Notes under the pieces: model-generated | What the model was told of the DNA's origin: nothing | The model's database searches: none | Seen by the model: the letters and a program-made list of their open reading frames with translations, nothing else | Shown: positions 37,832 to 47,161 of the stretch, one piece after another | Layout of the letters: the number at the start of each line of letters is the position of its first letter | Numbering within the stretch: position 1 is the first letter of the stretch | NCBI GenBank assembly: GCA_031553935.1 | Contig: JAVBKS010000011.1 | Span: 1-64,000, forward strand | DNA length: 64,000 bases | From: JAISDD01 sp031553935 | GTDB taxonomy: Bacteria; Bacillota; Syntrophomonadia; Syntrophomonadales; Syntrophomonadaceae | Reading direction: 5' to 3' | Program-made: the position numbers and the translations under genes

Positions 37832-38965
37832 CTAGGTTACACCGGTAAAGGGCAAAGCTGAGAAGCCGTCAAGATTTGCCGGTCGGTATTGACCCAATAC
37901 ACTGTTCATTCCCAGATAAGAATACTTATCCAAGAATATATAAGGTTTCAGTACCACTACATTTGCTTCTACATGTGCCGGTTTTGCGCTTTCGATAATT
38001 TTCAGCAGAGTTTTGTGCTCTTTTACGGAAGGCACAGCCTTTTCGGAAACCACTACAGTAAAATAATATGAGTTATCACCATACAAACGATCAATAAGTC
38101 CGCTGGTTTTAGCTTCTCCCTCATAGTTCTCCAGCTGATGATGCTCGATTAAGTAAGGCTTTTCTCCAAGATATAGTTCTACCATGCATTCAAGTGCTTT
38201 TCTGGTTCCGCGTATTTTGTAAAGCGAAACCCCGTTTTTTATAAGAAAACGAAGTTTTTCTTCACTCCATATATAACGGTCATCTACCGCCAGCCATTCC
38301 GCTAGCCAAGGCAGAAAACCGCTATCTACTACCTCAGGGTCGTAATAGCGGGAAATCCTGCTAATTTCAAACTCCAAGTCATTATACAAAGATTGAAATA
38401 TGCTAAGATACCTTTCCAAAAATGATTTGCTAGCTTGGTCAATCTGATAAATCTCAGGTAAATATTCCATCCAGGTTTGTTTGGACAAATAAATTTTCAT
38501 ATGAGTAATCACTGGTGACAAATTTCCTTGACCATAGAGTTCGATAGTAAACCAGAAATAGCGGCCTTTCGCTTCATGAAGCAGAATATCCGTCGGATTA
38601 AACATTGATTTCACTTGGTAGGGACGAAAAGCAGTGATTTTTTCCTGCCAAGTTAGCTTGGTATCCATGATAAAATCAGCCAGATCATGGGGTTGATTCT
38701 CAATATATATAAATCTTTCTTCATTAGTATAAAAAGTAAATCTTATTGAAGCATCTCCCCGACTTTCGCTTCTCACAACCATACGATGCCATATCGTCTC
38801 TTTTTCCCGGCTGTCTAATAATCTGGAAATAAACAATCCTCCTTGGGAAATGGTCTCTTTATTGATCTGCAAACCTTCCCCAGGACTATAGATCAGATTC
38901 TGACAGAAACTTCTTTTGAAATCGGCAGTTTTATTAAATACGAAATATCTTGTAGGATTAGTCAC
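37832..38965 (-). CDS. Phage tail protein I-like baseplate component
   Basis: 377 residues. The C-terminal half holds the tail-protein-I (P2 gpI-like) signature: YLPEIYQID...LERYLSIFQSLYNDLEFEI, then FLPWLAEWLAV and LYKIRGTRKALECMVELYLGE. The N-terminal half is beta-rich. In Afp/PVC systems such a domain completes the baseplate wedge with the baseplate-J proteins. It starts with GTG, set by GAGGTG, 12 nt after the baseplate-J gene. The last residues include NVVVLKPYIFLD. Confidence 0.85.
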   Translation of the reverse strand: MTNPTRYFVFNKTADFKRSFCQNLIYSPGEGLQINKETISQGGLFISRLLDSREKETIWHRMVVRSESRGDASIRFTFYTNEERFIYIENQPHDLADFIMDTKLTWQEKITAFRPYQVKSMFNPTDILLHEAKGRYFWFTIELYGQGNLSPVITHMKIYLSKQTWMEYLPEIYQIDQASKSFLERYLSIFQSLYNDLEFEISRISRYYDPEVVDSGFLPWLAEWLAVDDRYIWSEEKLRFLIKNGVSLYKIRGTRKALECMVELYLGEKPYLIEHHQLENYEGEAKTSGLIDRLYGDNSYYFTVVVSEKAVPSVKEHKTLLKIIESAKPAHVEANVVVLKPYIFLDKYSYLGMNSVLGQYRPANLDGFSALPFTGVT

Positions 38966-38977
38966 ATTTTCTCACCT

Positions 38978-41092
38978 CTATTCCCCGGCGGTTATCACAT
39001 AATCAGCTTCATTAAGATAGGCCATGCCATTTGGCGGTAAAATCACATCTCCGTTGATGCTGCGGGTTATTCCTTTTCCAATAGCGTCGACTACCAAAGA
39101 ATGAATTCCCAGCACACAATCCAAAGTATCAATTATTCCGTAAATTGCACTGTACTGCACCGGTTGCCCGAATCCCCAGCCAGCTCCGCCTAAGAAGGCG
39201 CTAACCGATTTTTCTATACGATCCCTTGCATCCTGGTAATACGGTTTAACTAATATTTCGGCGAAAATATTTATTCCAACATATTCTGGTGAAAGCACAT
39301 TAACCTTAGTTCCTATTAAATGCCGGTCATTAAGCTGCCTATAAATGTTTTCCTTGTATGCCTGGTTCAACCCTCGCACTTTATCACCAGTAAAAGGCTG
39401 CACGACTACTGAAACTGCATTTTCATCCCGGCTGCCGTCCCGGCGGGTGTTTTTACTTACAGGTATTGCCCGGCAGTTTTGAATCATCAAGCCCGGGGTA
39501 GCCTTTACTAATTTCTCGTAATCATCATAGGTAATAGCTCTTTCGATTCGGCCTAATTCCCGGCGCAAGCGCAAGAAAGCTTGATCTGTTGCTTCACTGT
39601 CCATTCCTCCGGAGGCGACCATATCATTGATTACTTCAGCATCAACAAAGCGCTGAGCAAAAGAATTGATTCGACCTTCGTTTACATTGCCATCTAGGCC
39701 CAGACTAGAAGAACAGCTTATGATAATGATTTTCCCTTCCGGAGCCAAGCCTTGCTCACAATCTCCGAAAAATAGTTTGCCGCTCTCCTCATCAAGCATA
39801 TAATGGCGGCTCTCCGGAATCGAGAGATCAAAATCATTCACTCTATCCCATTGCACAAAACCGGATTCTTCCTCTACCATGATTTGAAAATTTTCGGCAA
39901 GAATATTTTCCGCCATAATCTCGAAACTCTGATATGGGTAACCATCTCCCTCTCCTGCAGTGCGGGCTATAGAAAAATGATCTTCATAAGCTAACAGCCG
40001 TATGCTAAGTTCTCCTTTTACAGATACCGTTGCATCCGGCACCGAGAACACAGTCAAACCATTGCTGCTTTTCTTGGTGAAATTCTCCACTAGGCTCCAC
40101 AATTTGTGGCCCTCTTCTTCACCAATTTGCATATACACTTCACTTCGTCCCCAGCAGGCTAACTCAGTATCCCAGATAAAATTACGATCGCCATTGTGGT
40201 CTAAGATACCTTCCTCCCACAAAAAATCTTGATAGGTTGAGTAGGTTTCCTTTTGGATTACCGGTAGGGCATTTAAGTATACTCCGTTTAGTATCGGCGC
40301 TACTTCGTAGTTGCTTATCTTCAAAGCAGCTCGCAGCCAATATCCTTCCTCAGGCAAGCTCGCGAAATCCATTTCCTTCTGGAAGGTAAAACTTATCCGG
40401 CCGGTTTGAATAAATTGGTGAGTATCGTCTTTAATTACCTCTAATGGCTGCCAGCCGTCACAGCTGTAATACTCCCAATATAACTCAGCTAAAGGGACGA
40501 AGTCAGGACCGGGAGCATTGCGTTTGACTTCATAATCATCGTAAACGTCAAAATATAGATTGATTATCTTGCCAGGCGGAAAAGCTCGATCTACAGCCAA
40601 ATAAAATGCTCCGCCCACTTCCGGTTCGAGTCCGAAAATGTAAAACTGCATTTTTCCGCCAGCGCTCAAATAACTGCTGAAATTACTTTTAAAACCTGTA
40701 GTGCTAAGAAAAAAACCCCCGGCTATTTTGCTCTTGGTAATAAACTCATGCTGCAAACTCTCGAAGCAAATTTGACCTGCCCGAAAACGGGTTCCTAACA
40801 AAAGCTCCAAATCATCACCGACTTGAAAAATCCGCACTAGAGAGTTAGCCGGTTTTTTAGTTTGGGGAGCAAAACCTAATAGTTTAAGAAATTTTTTCCT
40901 GCTCTTAAGACTAATCTGATCCAAATGGTATTGCTGGATTTCTTTTAGCCAGGCAAATAGTTCAATAAAAGTAATACCAGGGTCATGCAGATTGTAATCT
41001 GTCCATTGAGGATAGTATTTTTTTATTAGATTACGGGCTCTAAGAGTTATTTCCTCGAATTGCTCATCATCCAGGCTTTTTATAGGCAACAT
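38978..41092 (-). CDS. Baseplate J-like protein (Afp11-type)
   Basis: 704 residues. The N-terminal DYNLHDPGITFIELFAWL motif is the hallmark of the putative baseplate-assembly protein family in eCIS and T6SS-like loci. The middle carries FGDCEQGLAPEGKIIIISC, and the C-terminal baseplate-J core has LRRELGRIERAITYDDYEKLVKATPG. Wedge proteins of this type surround the hub and link it to the sheath. Start 4 nt after the stop of the larger baseplate-J gene, with GAGGTG as ribosome site; tight coupling is expected. Confidence 0.9.
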   Translation of the reverse strand: MLPIKSLDDEQFEEITLRARNLIKKYYPQWTDYNLHDPGITFIELFAWLKEIQQYHLDQISLKSRKKFLKLLGFAPQTKKPANSLVRIFQVGDDLELLLGTRFRAGQICFESLQHEFITKSKIAGGFFLSTTGFKSNFSSYLSAGGKMQFYIFGLEPEVGGAFYLAVDRAFPPGKIINLYFDVYDDYEVKRNAPGPDFVPLAELYWEYYSCDGWQPLEVIKDDTHQFIQTGRISFTFQKEMDFASLPEEGYWLRAALKISNYEVAPILNGVYLNALPVIQKETYSTYQDFLWEEGILDHNGDRNFIWDTELACWGRSEVYMQIGEEEGHKLWSLVENFTKKSSNGLTVFSVPDATVSVKGELSIRLLAYEDHFSIARTAGEGDGYPYQSFEIMAENILAENFQIMVEEESGFVQWDRVNDFDLSIPESRHYMLDEESGKLFFGDCEQGLAPEGKIIIISCSSSLGLDGNVNEGRINSFAQRFVDAEVINDMVASGGMDSEATDQAFLRLRRELGRIERAITYDDYEKLVKATPGLMIQNCRAIPVSKNTRRDGSRDENAVSVVVQPFTGDKVRGLNQAYKENIYRQLNDRHLIGTKVNVLSPEYVGINIFAEILVKPYYQDARDRIEKSVSAFLGGAGWGFGQPVQYSAIYGIIDTLDCVLGIHSLVVDAIGKGITRSINGDVILPPNGMAYLNEADYVITAGE

Positions 41093-41096
41093 AAGC

Positions 41097-44000
41097 TCAC
41101 CTCTTCTCCTCCACCGTAATCACAACTTCATGTTCTCCTGCTAAAGGCAAGGCAAAAATTAAGTCTTTGCTCTGTTCCAGATCCGCTTCAATTCTGCCAA
41201 ATGACCCTTCCATAAAAGCTGTCACATAAACACTTTTTAAAAATGAAATCCCGGCAATGTCTTTTAAGCTATTTAGTATCTGGGTTCGATTAGGGATTTT
41301 TCCTATTTCCCAGCCATTACTGTCAAAGTTCCCCGCCATGGGGTTTAAAAAGGAATTCAAACGGTTTTCGACTGCTTCTTTTACTTGAAAGACTCGGTCA
41401 AAATCTTTTACCGACAGTTCTACTTTTACCGATAATTCTAAAAATAGCGGCTCCGCTATATAAAAGCGGTTCAAATCTACTATATTGCCGCTTACTCGGC
41501 TTGATATATATTTATATACTTGTTCTTTTAAATTGCTAAAAAAGTCCTGCCCTTGCTGGAAATCTTTCTGCAAGATCACTAAAGTAACCGAGCCTAATTC
41601 TCTTTGCCCCTGCCAGTTGTAATTTGCAAAACACTTTGCCTTCCAAATATTGCGGCTGGCTTCTAAAGCTAAAGCCTCATAATCTGAAGCGGTAACCGCC
41701 CGGTAACCGTGTTTAAGGGCTGCTGCCGTGCGCTGCAAAGCTTGCTGAATCGTTTCTTGATCACAGCCTCCCGAAGTAACCTCGGGATTATTAATTCCGC
41801 TTACAAAGCCTATACTTATATTGGTACGATTAATAGCTCCGGCTGGCAAATTTCCGATCTCGCCGCCTCCAGTTCGGTATTGGATTCGTATACTTTCTTC
41901 TTCCCGGACAGGGGGAGATAATCCGTTTATTCCGTCTCCAAATTGAACATGACCCAGATTGCGGTCTATTATGTAGTGGCGGTCATCAGGTCCGGATTGC
42001 GCCAGATCCTCTACTTCTTGCCATTTTATCCAAACTTTTTGCCAAACCCCCTGGGCATCACTGACGAACTGTACCACTCCCTTTTTTTCACCTTCTGACC
42101 ATAATTCAGGTTCGGATCTCTCAATTTCATCAACCCAAACTTCGATCTCCTGTACTTGGGGATGCAGTAAGGTATAGAGCTGACCTTCCTCTTGGCTATG
42201 AGACAAAAATTCTTCGGCCAATCTAGTTTCCAAATGATAAGCTTGTGTAGAATTTATGGATATTGCTTTGGCTCTCGGCAATTGCAGAGGATTTTTCCGA
42301 TCACTGTAACATTCATCAACATCTAATACTCTTATCCAAAAATAGTTCCTTGCCCATAATGACCCCCGCGAAAAATCCCGCGGCCCCATGAAAGTAATAA
42401 TGCCGGTTCTGGACATGTTTTCCGATTCATCTACCACATTCAAAGTTGCCCAGCCTGAAGAACTTAGATATTCCCACACCAAACGAGGGGTTTTTTCCAC
42501 TATTGCATCAGCAAAAGAAAAAAGAATTTTAATGGGGCCATTATTGGGAGGGTGAGAAAATCCCAGATACAAAGCACTTGATAACTCGGGAATGCCCTTA
42601 AAGGGTTGAAAGTACTTATTGTCTTCCTTAAGGTCTCCTCGGCTAAACGATTCTTCAACCAAATTATTAGTAGTATAAATAATATCCGGCAATACTCCTT
42701 CTTCGCTATAGGTATAGCTAAAATTAGGCCCTTCAATATAAGGACTTATATAATACCCTTTCAGTTTGTACAAATTATTGAGCTTTAATATCCGGCATCG
42801 GATATAAAACGATTCACACGAATTTATAAGAATCTTGTGCATATCTGCAGGACATGTGAAATCAATACTTCGGTGCTGACCCATAGTACCATCCCGGGTG
42901 GAAAACACATCATGGTAATCATTTTCCGGGAAAAGTCTTGCCCAACCGGAACCATTGTAGTATTCCCAGATTACATCTTCAACGGTTATGTCATACTCGA
43001 CATCTGGCTTAAAATCCGATCTGCGCATAATTAGTTTCCAATTAATATTGGGATCAGATATCTCTAAATCAATAGGGATTCTGATAAAATTTAAGTCAAA
43101 GCTTAATTTGATATCGGCTCTTTTTTTGCTCAAAGCCTCTTCACAGGCAAAATAAATATCACTGAATAAGTACATTTTTTCCCCAAAGGGGAAGAATTCA
43201 TTTATGTTTTCATCTACTCCGGCACAGTTTACGGCATCTGGTACGATGTTCCTGCCCTGAGCTGCCAGATGGATTTTATCCAGGAATAAGTTTTCAAATG
43301 GCCTGATGTTTTTAACCGTACAGCGAATATAGTAGCTTTCATTCTGATTTAGTTCGAGAAAAGCAAAAGCCGGTTGTCTTTCACTTTTATAAAACAGCAG
43401 TTTCCCATCTTTGATCTTGGCACCCTCGAAAGGCAAATAACCTTCTACCGATCCATATTCCCATAGGGCATTTTTTTCATCCAAAAAACTATGTAAGATT
43501 TCTTCACTGGTTCGGTTCTGATTGTGAGAAAACAATTCTATTTCAATCCAGGCGCCATTTTTTATATTTAGACAATAGCTATTGCCAAAATACATTGTAT
43601 GTTCCTGCAAATTAACTCCATTTAAATCAAATAGATAAAATGGATCCCGCTCGGTTTCAGAATTAGCTTGCGTACATACCGAGCTTATGAAATCATGGCG
43701 GCCATTTACATGTATAATTTCTTCTATACTGGCAGGGGTTACATAAACATCATTAGCGGTTTCAAAAATGACGCTAGCAACTTCCTTATTATCCACATCA
43801 GCTATCAATTGCGTTTTGCTCTTGACCGGAATGCCGGTTACTTGGTCACCAGCCAAACCGAAACTGACATAACCGACGGCTGGAATTGCCGGCAATAGCT
43901 TAGCATTGATACTGTTAAAAAAGGCAGTTTTGTTTTTTTCCGGAACCTGGTTGAAACGTTTAATAGTACCGGCAAACATTTCTGAATAAATCAAAGCCAA

Positions 44001-44123
44001 AGCCGTTCCCACGTCGGGATTTTCCTCATCAAAGCGCCATTCAGGCGTATATACCGATGATAAATATCGGATCTGATTTTTTATATCCCTCAGCTTTCTA
44101 GTATCAATTTCCGGCATTCGCAT
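41097..44123 (-). CDS. Large baseplate J-like protein (Afp12-type)
   Basis: 1008 residues. The N-terminus ENPDVGTALALIYSEMFAG is typical of the large baseplate-assembly proteins. The C-terminal third carries FGDGINGLSPPVREEESIRIQYRTGGGEIGNLP and ALKHGYRAVTASDYEALALEASRNI, the gp47/baseplate-J core. The central region is beta-rich and contains several copies of a WEYYNGSGWARL-type motif. It forms the wedge scaffold with the 704-residue relative. GGGAGG precedes the ATG by about 10 nt. Confidence 0.9.
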   Translation of the reverse strand: MRMPEIDTRKLRDIKNQIRYLSSVYTPEWRFDEENPDVGTALALIYSEMFAGTIKRFNQVPEKNKTAFFNSINAKLLPAIPAVGYVSFGLAGDQVTGIPVKSKTQLIADVDNKEVASVIFETANDVYVTPASIEEIIHVNGRHDFISSVCTQANSETERDPFYLFDLNGVNLQEHTMYFGNSYCLNIKNGAWIEIELFSHNQNRTSEEILHSFLDEKNALWEYGSVEGYLPFEGAKIKDGKLLFYKSERQPAFAFLELNQNESYYIRCTVKNIRPFENLFLDKIHLAAQGRNIVPDAVNCAGVDENINEFFPFGEKMYLFSDIYFACEEALSKKRADIKLSFDLNFIRIPIDLEISDPNINWKLIMRRSDFKPDVEYDITVEDVIWEYYNGSGWARLFPENDYHDVFSTRDGTMGQHRSIDFTCPADMHKILINSCESFYIRCRILKLNNLYKLKGYYISPYIEGPNFSYTYSEEGVLPDIIYTTNNLVEESFSRGDLKEDNKYFQPFKGIPELSSALYLGFSHPPNNGPIKILFSFADAIVEKTPRLVWEYLSSSGWATLNVVDESENMSRTGIITFMGPRDFSRGSLWARNYFWIRVLDVDECYSDRKNPLQLPRAKAISINSTQAYHLETRLAEEFLSHSQEEGQLYTLLHPQVQEIEVWVDEIERSEPELWSEGEKKGVVQFVSDAQGVWQKVWIKWQEVEDLAQSGPDDRHYIIDRNLGHVQFGDGINGLSPPVREEESIRIQYRTGGGEIGNLPAGAINRTNISIGFVSGINNPEVTSGGCDQETIQQALQRTAAALKHGYRAVTASDYEALALEASRNIWKAKCFANYNWQGQRELGSVTLVILQKDFQQGQDFFSNLKEQVYKYISSRVSGNIVDLNRFYIAEPLFLELSVKVELSVKDFDRVFQVKEAVENRLNSFLNPMAGNFDSNGWEIGKIPNRTQILNSLKDIAGISFLKSVYVTAFMEGSFGRIEADLEQSKDLIFALPLAGEHEVVITVEEKR

Positions 44124-44147
44124 GCAAAAAAAGCCTCCCTCTTACAC

Positions 44148-44549
44148 TTAAGCACCTTCACTTAAGAAATACGGGTACACCAGATTAAATGGGTTATTAG
44201 TAGCCCGTACAATATAGGCAACATGGATCATTAGTTTTCCTTCATTCATTTCGACATCTACTTCAACATCAGTTATTCGGGGCTCCCAGTTAGTAAGAGA
44301 TCGTTGAATCTCCTGGCGCATCTGGCTAGTGGTATCGTAATCCATTCCGTCAAACAGAAAATCCTGCAGTCCGCAGCCAAAATCGGGGCGCATCAAGCGC
44401 TCTCCCTTGCAAGTCATTATTATCAAGCGGATGGCTTCCTGGATGTCCTCTTCATGATGGGAAGTCTTAATTCGGCCTGTGTTTTCATCCACTTGCACTG
44501 GAAATTTCCAGCCAACTCCCAAAAAACCTTTGGCACCTTCTTGTTCCAT
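44148..44549 (-). CDS. GPW/gp25-family baseplate protein
   Basis: About 133 residues. It has the lysozyme-like gp25 fold signature: EEDIQEAIRLIIMTCKGERLMRPDFGCGLQDFLFD, including the conserved Glu-Arg pair and PxFG. gp25 links the baseplate wedge to the first sheath ring. The start ATG at 44549 has a GAGAG about 9 nt upstream. A GTG at 44555 in frame has a poorer spacing. Gene order after the spike gene is conserved with Afp9/PVC9. Confidence 0.9.
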   Translation of the reverse strand: MEQEGAKGFLGVGWKFPVQVDENTGRIKTSHHEEDIQEAIRLIIMTCKGERLMRPDFGCGLQDFLFDGMDYDTTSQMRQEIQRSLTNWEPRITDVEVDVEMNEGKLMIHVAYIVRATNNPFNLVYPYFLSEGA

Positions 44550-44568
44550 CCTCACAATCTCTCTTTCG

Positions 44569-45345
44569 CTAATTGATTTTAGTCATAGATCCTTTGAGCT
44601 CCAGCATTGCGCTAGATTCAACTTTAAAAGACCCGTTGCCTTTTAGCTCGACCATATTACCCTCGCCTTTAAAGTTTTGCCCTTTAAGTTTAAGTTCTTG
44701 CTGAGCTTCAATTGCCACGCTGCCTGCTTTCAAGGTCACTTTGTTCCCTTCCCCGTCCAAAAGTAAGGTTGCTTTGCCACCGGCATCTAAACTGATAGAC
44801 TTCTTGGCTTTTATAGTTATTTTGCCGTTTTCGCCATCTATCTCGATCATGTTTTCGCCATCGGCATCTTGTATGGTAATTGCTTTTTTCTCATCAACCA
44901 AAGTCAAAAGTAAATTTTTAGGGGTATGAATTGAAATTTTCTCTTTGTCTTTTTCTTCGGAAAAAACTATCTCATGGCCACCTTTTGTCTTGATTCGCTT
45001 AATATCATTTTTCTCTCGCGCAGTGTCTTCCGGGATCTTGTCCTTGCTATTCCAGAGAGAGCCGATAACATATGGTCGGTTAATATCTCCCATATTAAAT
45101 GCCAGGATCACCTCATCACCTACCTCCGGCAGCCAATATGAACCATAACCATTGCCTGCATAAGGCTGAGCGACCCGTGCCCAATCTGTCAAAGTCTTTC
45201 CGGTCTCACCCAAAAAATACTCAACCCGAACCATACCCGGATGGTTCTCTTCCCAGTTTTCTTTAACGGTTCCGGTAGTTATCCCTTCAATCTTGCGGAA
45301 ACTATCCCGAGTATCTTTGTCCAGCAATTCTGAAAAAAATTGCAT
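44569..45345 (-). CDS. Spike protein, gp5/VgrG-like (baseplate protein V)
   Basis: 258 residues. Residues 20-105 are the OB-fold domain (GTVKENWEENHPGMVRVEY...PEVGDEVILAFNMGD, RPYVIGSLWN). The C-terminal half has short repeated strands (MIEIDGENGKITIKAKKSI, KVTLKAGSVAIEAQ) that form a trimeric beta-helix needle. The ATG overlaps the hub gene's stop as TAATG, with GGAGGG 8 nt upstream, so translation is coupled. A GTG three codons upstream (45354) is less likely. The spike would carry the DUF4280 tip. Confidence 0.9.
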   Translation of the reverse strand: MQFFSELLDKDTRDSFRKIEGITTGTVKENWEENHPGMVRVEYFLGETGKTLTDWARVAQPYAGNGYGSYWLPEVGDEVILAFNMGDINRPYVIGSLWNSKDKIPEDTAREKNDIKRIKTKGGHEIVFSEEKDKEKISIHTPKNLLLTLVDEKKAITIQDADGENMIEIDGENGKITIKAKKSISLDAGGKATLLLDGEGNKVTLKAGSVAIEAQQELKLKGQNFKGEGNMVELKGNGSFKVESSAMLELKGSMTKIN

Positions 45346-46418
45346 TATTTCCACCCTCCTATGTTGAAACTGGTGGTAAAGCCGTCTCCTCCTATCGAAT
45401 GGCTGACTGATTTAACGTAATATTTCCCATCTATATCTTTGTCTAGCTTTTTGAGCTCGATAAAACGGCCTGGCACGATTTCCGGCAAACCTATACTAAC
45501 CGCTTTACCGCCTTGTGTTTTTTGCTTCTTTTTTTTCCCTTCACTTTCCGCTCTTCGTTTTACCTGAGCAGTTTCTCCCGCATCTGGTTCCGTAAAAACG
45601 GTAGGCTGAGGTTCTGATATAACATCGCTCTGATCGTCGTCACTTTTGCTTTTATATTCACCCAGTAATGCTTCTTTGTTTTTCTCATCAAAACCAACAA
45701 CTCTAATATCCGAGTTCAAGTACATGGCATTGCGGGAAAAGGATAACAGTCCCTGCCCCCACTCCAAAGTAGTAATTGGCTCCGTGGATTTTTGCGGAGT
45801 TCTGAAATAAGCCTTGCCTGCCAAAACGAAAAATTCCCGGTCCGCTTTCCAAGCAAGCTCTTTGGCTACAAAATCGTAGTCTGAAATTGTCTGAGTCACG
45901 GAACTAAGCTTGTCGTCAGTTTTATCAATTACTAATGTAGAGCAGATTTTTTGATAGCGCTGCATTACATCAGAAAAGGCCTGAGAATAGTTTTGAACCG
46001 AGTGGACCATCATCCGAGCCTGACCATCCATCATCAAGCGACGCACATCTAAAGCAGTTATGGATAATGCCGGGATATCTTGAAATTCATAGCTAACTTC
46101 ACTGACATAACCTTTGAAAATTAAAGTAGTATTTGAACCATAGCCAATTTCCACTTCCAATACTGTTCCCAGTTTTAATAGCGACTTGATGTCGCCCAAA
46201 AAGGTCCTGGCTTTTAAGTCATAAGCATTAGCTATATTAAAAGTACAACTGGAAGCAGAATCCAATGACAGATCCAATGATAAATCTTCAACCGCCAGAT
46301 TAGATGAAGCAACAATATCCTTGCCCTTCACTTTTATCTTGTATGCCGGCACTAAAAAATTCTTATACTTTTTGGCTAGAGCATCGAAGGAATTACTTCC
46401 TGCCATTAAATCCGCCAT
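45345..46418 (-). CDS. Hub protein, gp27-like (phage late control D family)
   Basis: 357 residues, with the late-control-D pattern: N-terminal beta-barrel parts (DLSLDLSLDSASSCTFNIAN, EVEIGYGSNTTLIFKGYVS, ITALDVRRLMMD), then FVAKELAWKADREFFV. In Afp8/VgrG the gp27 and gp5 parts are fused; here they are two genes joined by a TAATG overlap. The hub adapts the sixfold tube to the threefold spike. It is 33 nt after the LysM gene. Confidence 0.88.
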   Translation of the reverse strand: MADLMAGSNSFDALAKKYKNFLVPAYKIKVKGKDIVASSNLAVEDLSLDLSLDSASSCTFNIANAYDLKARTFLGDIKSLLKLGTVLEVEIGYGSNTTLIFKGYVSEVSYEFQDIPALSITALDVRRLMMDGQARMMVHSVQNYSQAFSDVMQRYQKICSTLVIDKTDDKLSSVTQTISDYDFVAKELAWKADREFFVLAGKAYFRTPQKSTEPITTLEWGQGLLSFSRNAMYLNSDIRVVGFDEKNKEALLGEYKSKSDDDQSDVISEPQPTVFTEPDAGETAQVKRRAESEGKKKKQKTQGGKAVSIGLPEIVPGRFIELKKLDKDIDGKYYVKSVSHSIGGDGFTTSFNIGGWK

Positions 46419-46451
46419 AGTTTCATTCCCATCCTAAATATCCCAATATTC

Positions 46452-47132
46452 TTAGAGTGCCGGTAATTTTAATACTTGTCCCGGGTATAGATCTAAAGGA
46501 CTAAGCAAACCGTTCTCTTTAGCAATTAAACGCCACATTGACGGATCTCCATATTCTTCCCAAGCCAGCTCCCATAACTGGGTTCCCTGTTTTATCACCC
46601 GGCATTTCGTCCGATCCGGAGACTCAAAAGGAGCCTGTTTTTTGCTTTCCTGCAAATCAAGCACCGATTTAAAAGTTATTTCTAATTTAGCCCTCACCGG
46701 CATACCGTTTTCCATAAACATGGTATAGGATTGATTTACATTAGTTACTACCCCTTTAAAGCATAGGGAACCCCAAATAAATTCGCATATAGGCGGTCGG
46801 TGCAAAGAACCGTCGATATTTAACAATCCGGTAATTTTCCGGGTTAATAGGGTAACATCGGTTGGATTTATTTTGCTTTCACTCATTTTGGCCGCAACAT
46901 TGCCGCTAGCTTCACTGGGTGAGGTTTCATAAGTGTCAAACATCAAGGTCATGTTTAAAGTACTGGCCGCTCCCGAAATGAACTGAGTAATAGGTCCGGA
47001 TAGACCCGGAATATTCTTCTCCGAATAATTAGCCGCTTCAGCCAGATTATACTCCGCAGGATTAAAAAGAACCGCCACTTCTTCACTGCCTTTTTCCTTG
47101 TATATCTTTATTTTCGCTTTTTTAAATGCCAT
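46452..47132 (-). CDS. LysM-containing baseplate protein (Afp7-like)
   Basis: About 226 residues. The N-terminal part (FKKAKIKIY...EVAVLFNPAEYNL) is the eCIS/gp53-like domain. The last 50 residues are a LysM module (CRVIKQGTQLWELAWEEYGDPSMWRLIAKENG, then PGQVLKLP). In Afp7/T4 gp53 this protein locks wedges to the hub, with LysM used for protein contacts rather than glycan. The ATG at 47132 has GGTGG before it. An in-frame GTG at 47141 is less likely. Confidence 0.9.
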   Translation of the reverse strand: MAFKKAKIKIYKEKGSEEVAVLFNPAEYNLAEAANYSEKNIPGLSGPITQFISGAASTLNMTLMFDTYETSPSEASGNVAAKMSESKINPTDVTLLTRKITGLLNIDGSLHRPPICEFIWGSLCFKGVVTNVNQSYTMFMENGMPVRAKLEITFKSVLDLQESKKQAPFESPDRTKCRVIKQGTQLWELAWEEYGDPSMWRLIAKENGLLSPLDLYPGQVLKLPAL

Positions 47133-47161
47133 AATTGCCACCCTTTTTGACGGTTTTATTT

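Noticed and set aside
44304..44576. Plus-strand frame across the gp25 gene
   Set aside because: Overlaps a clear gp25-family gene; no independent support.
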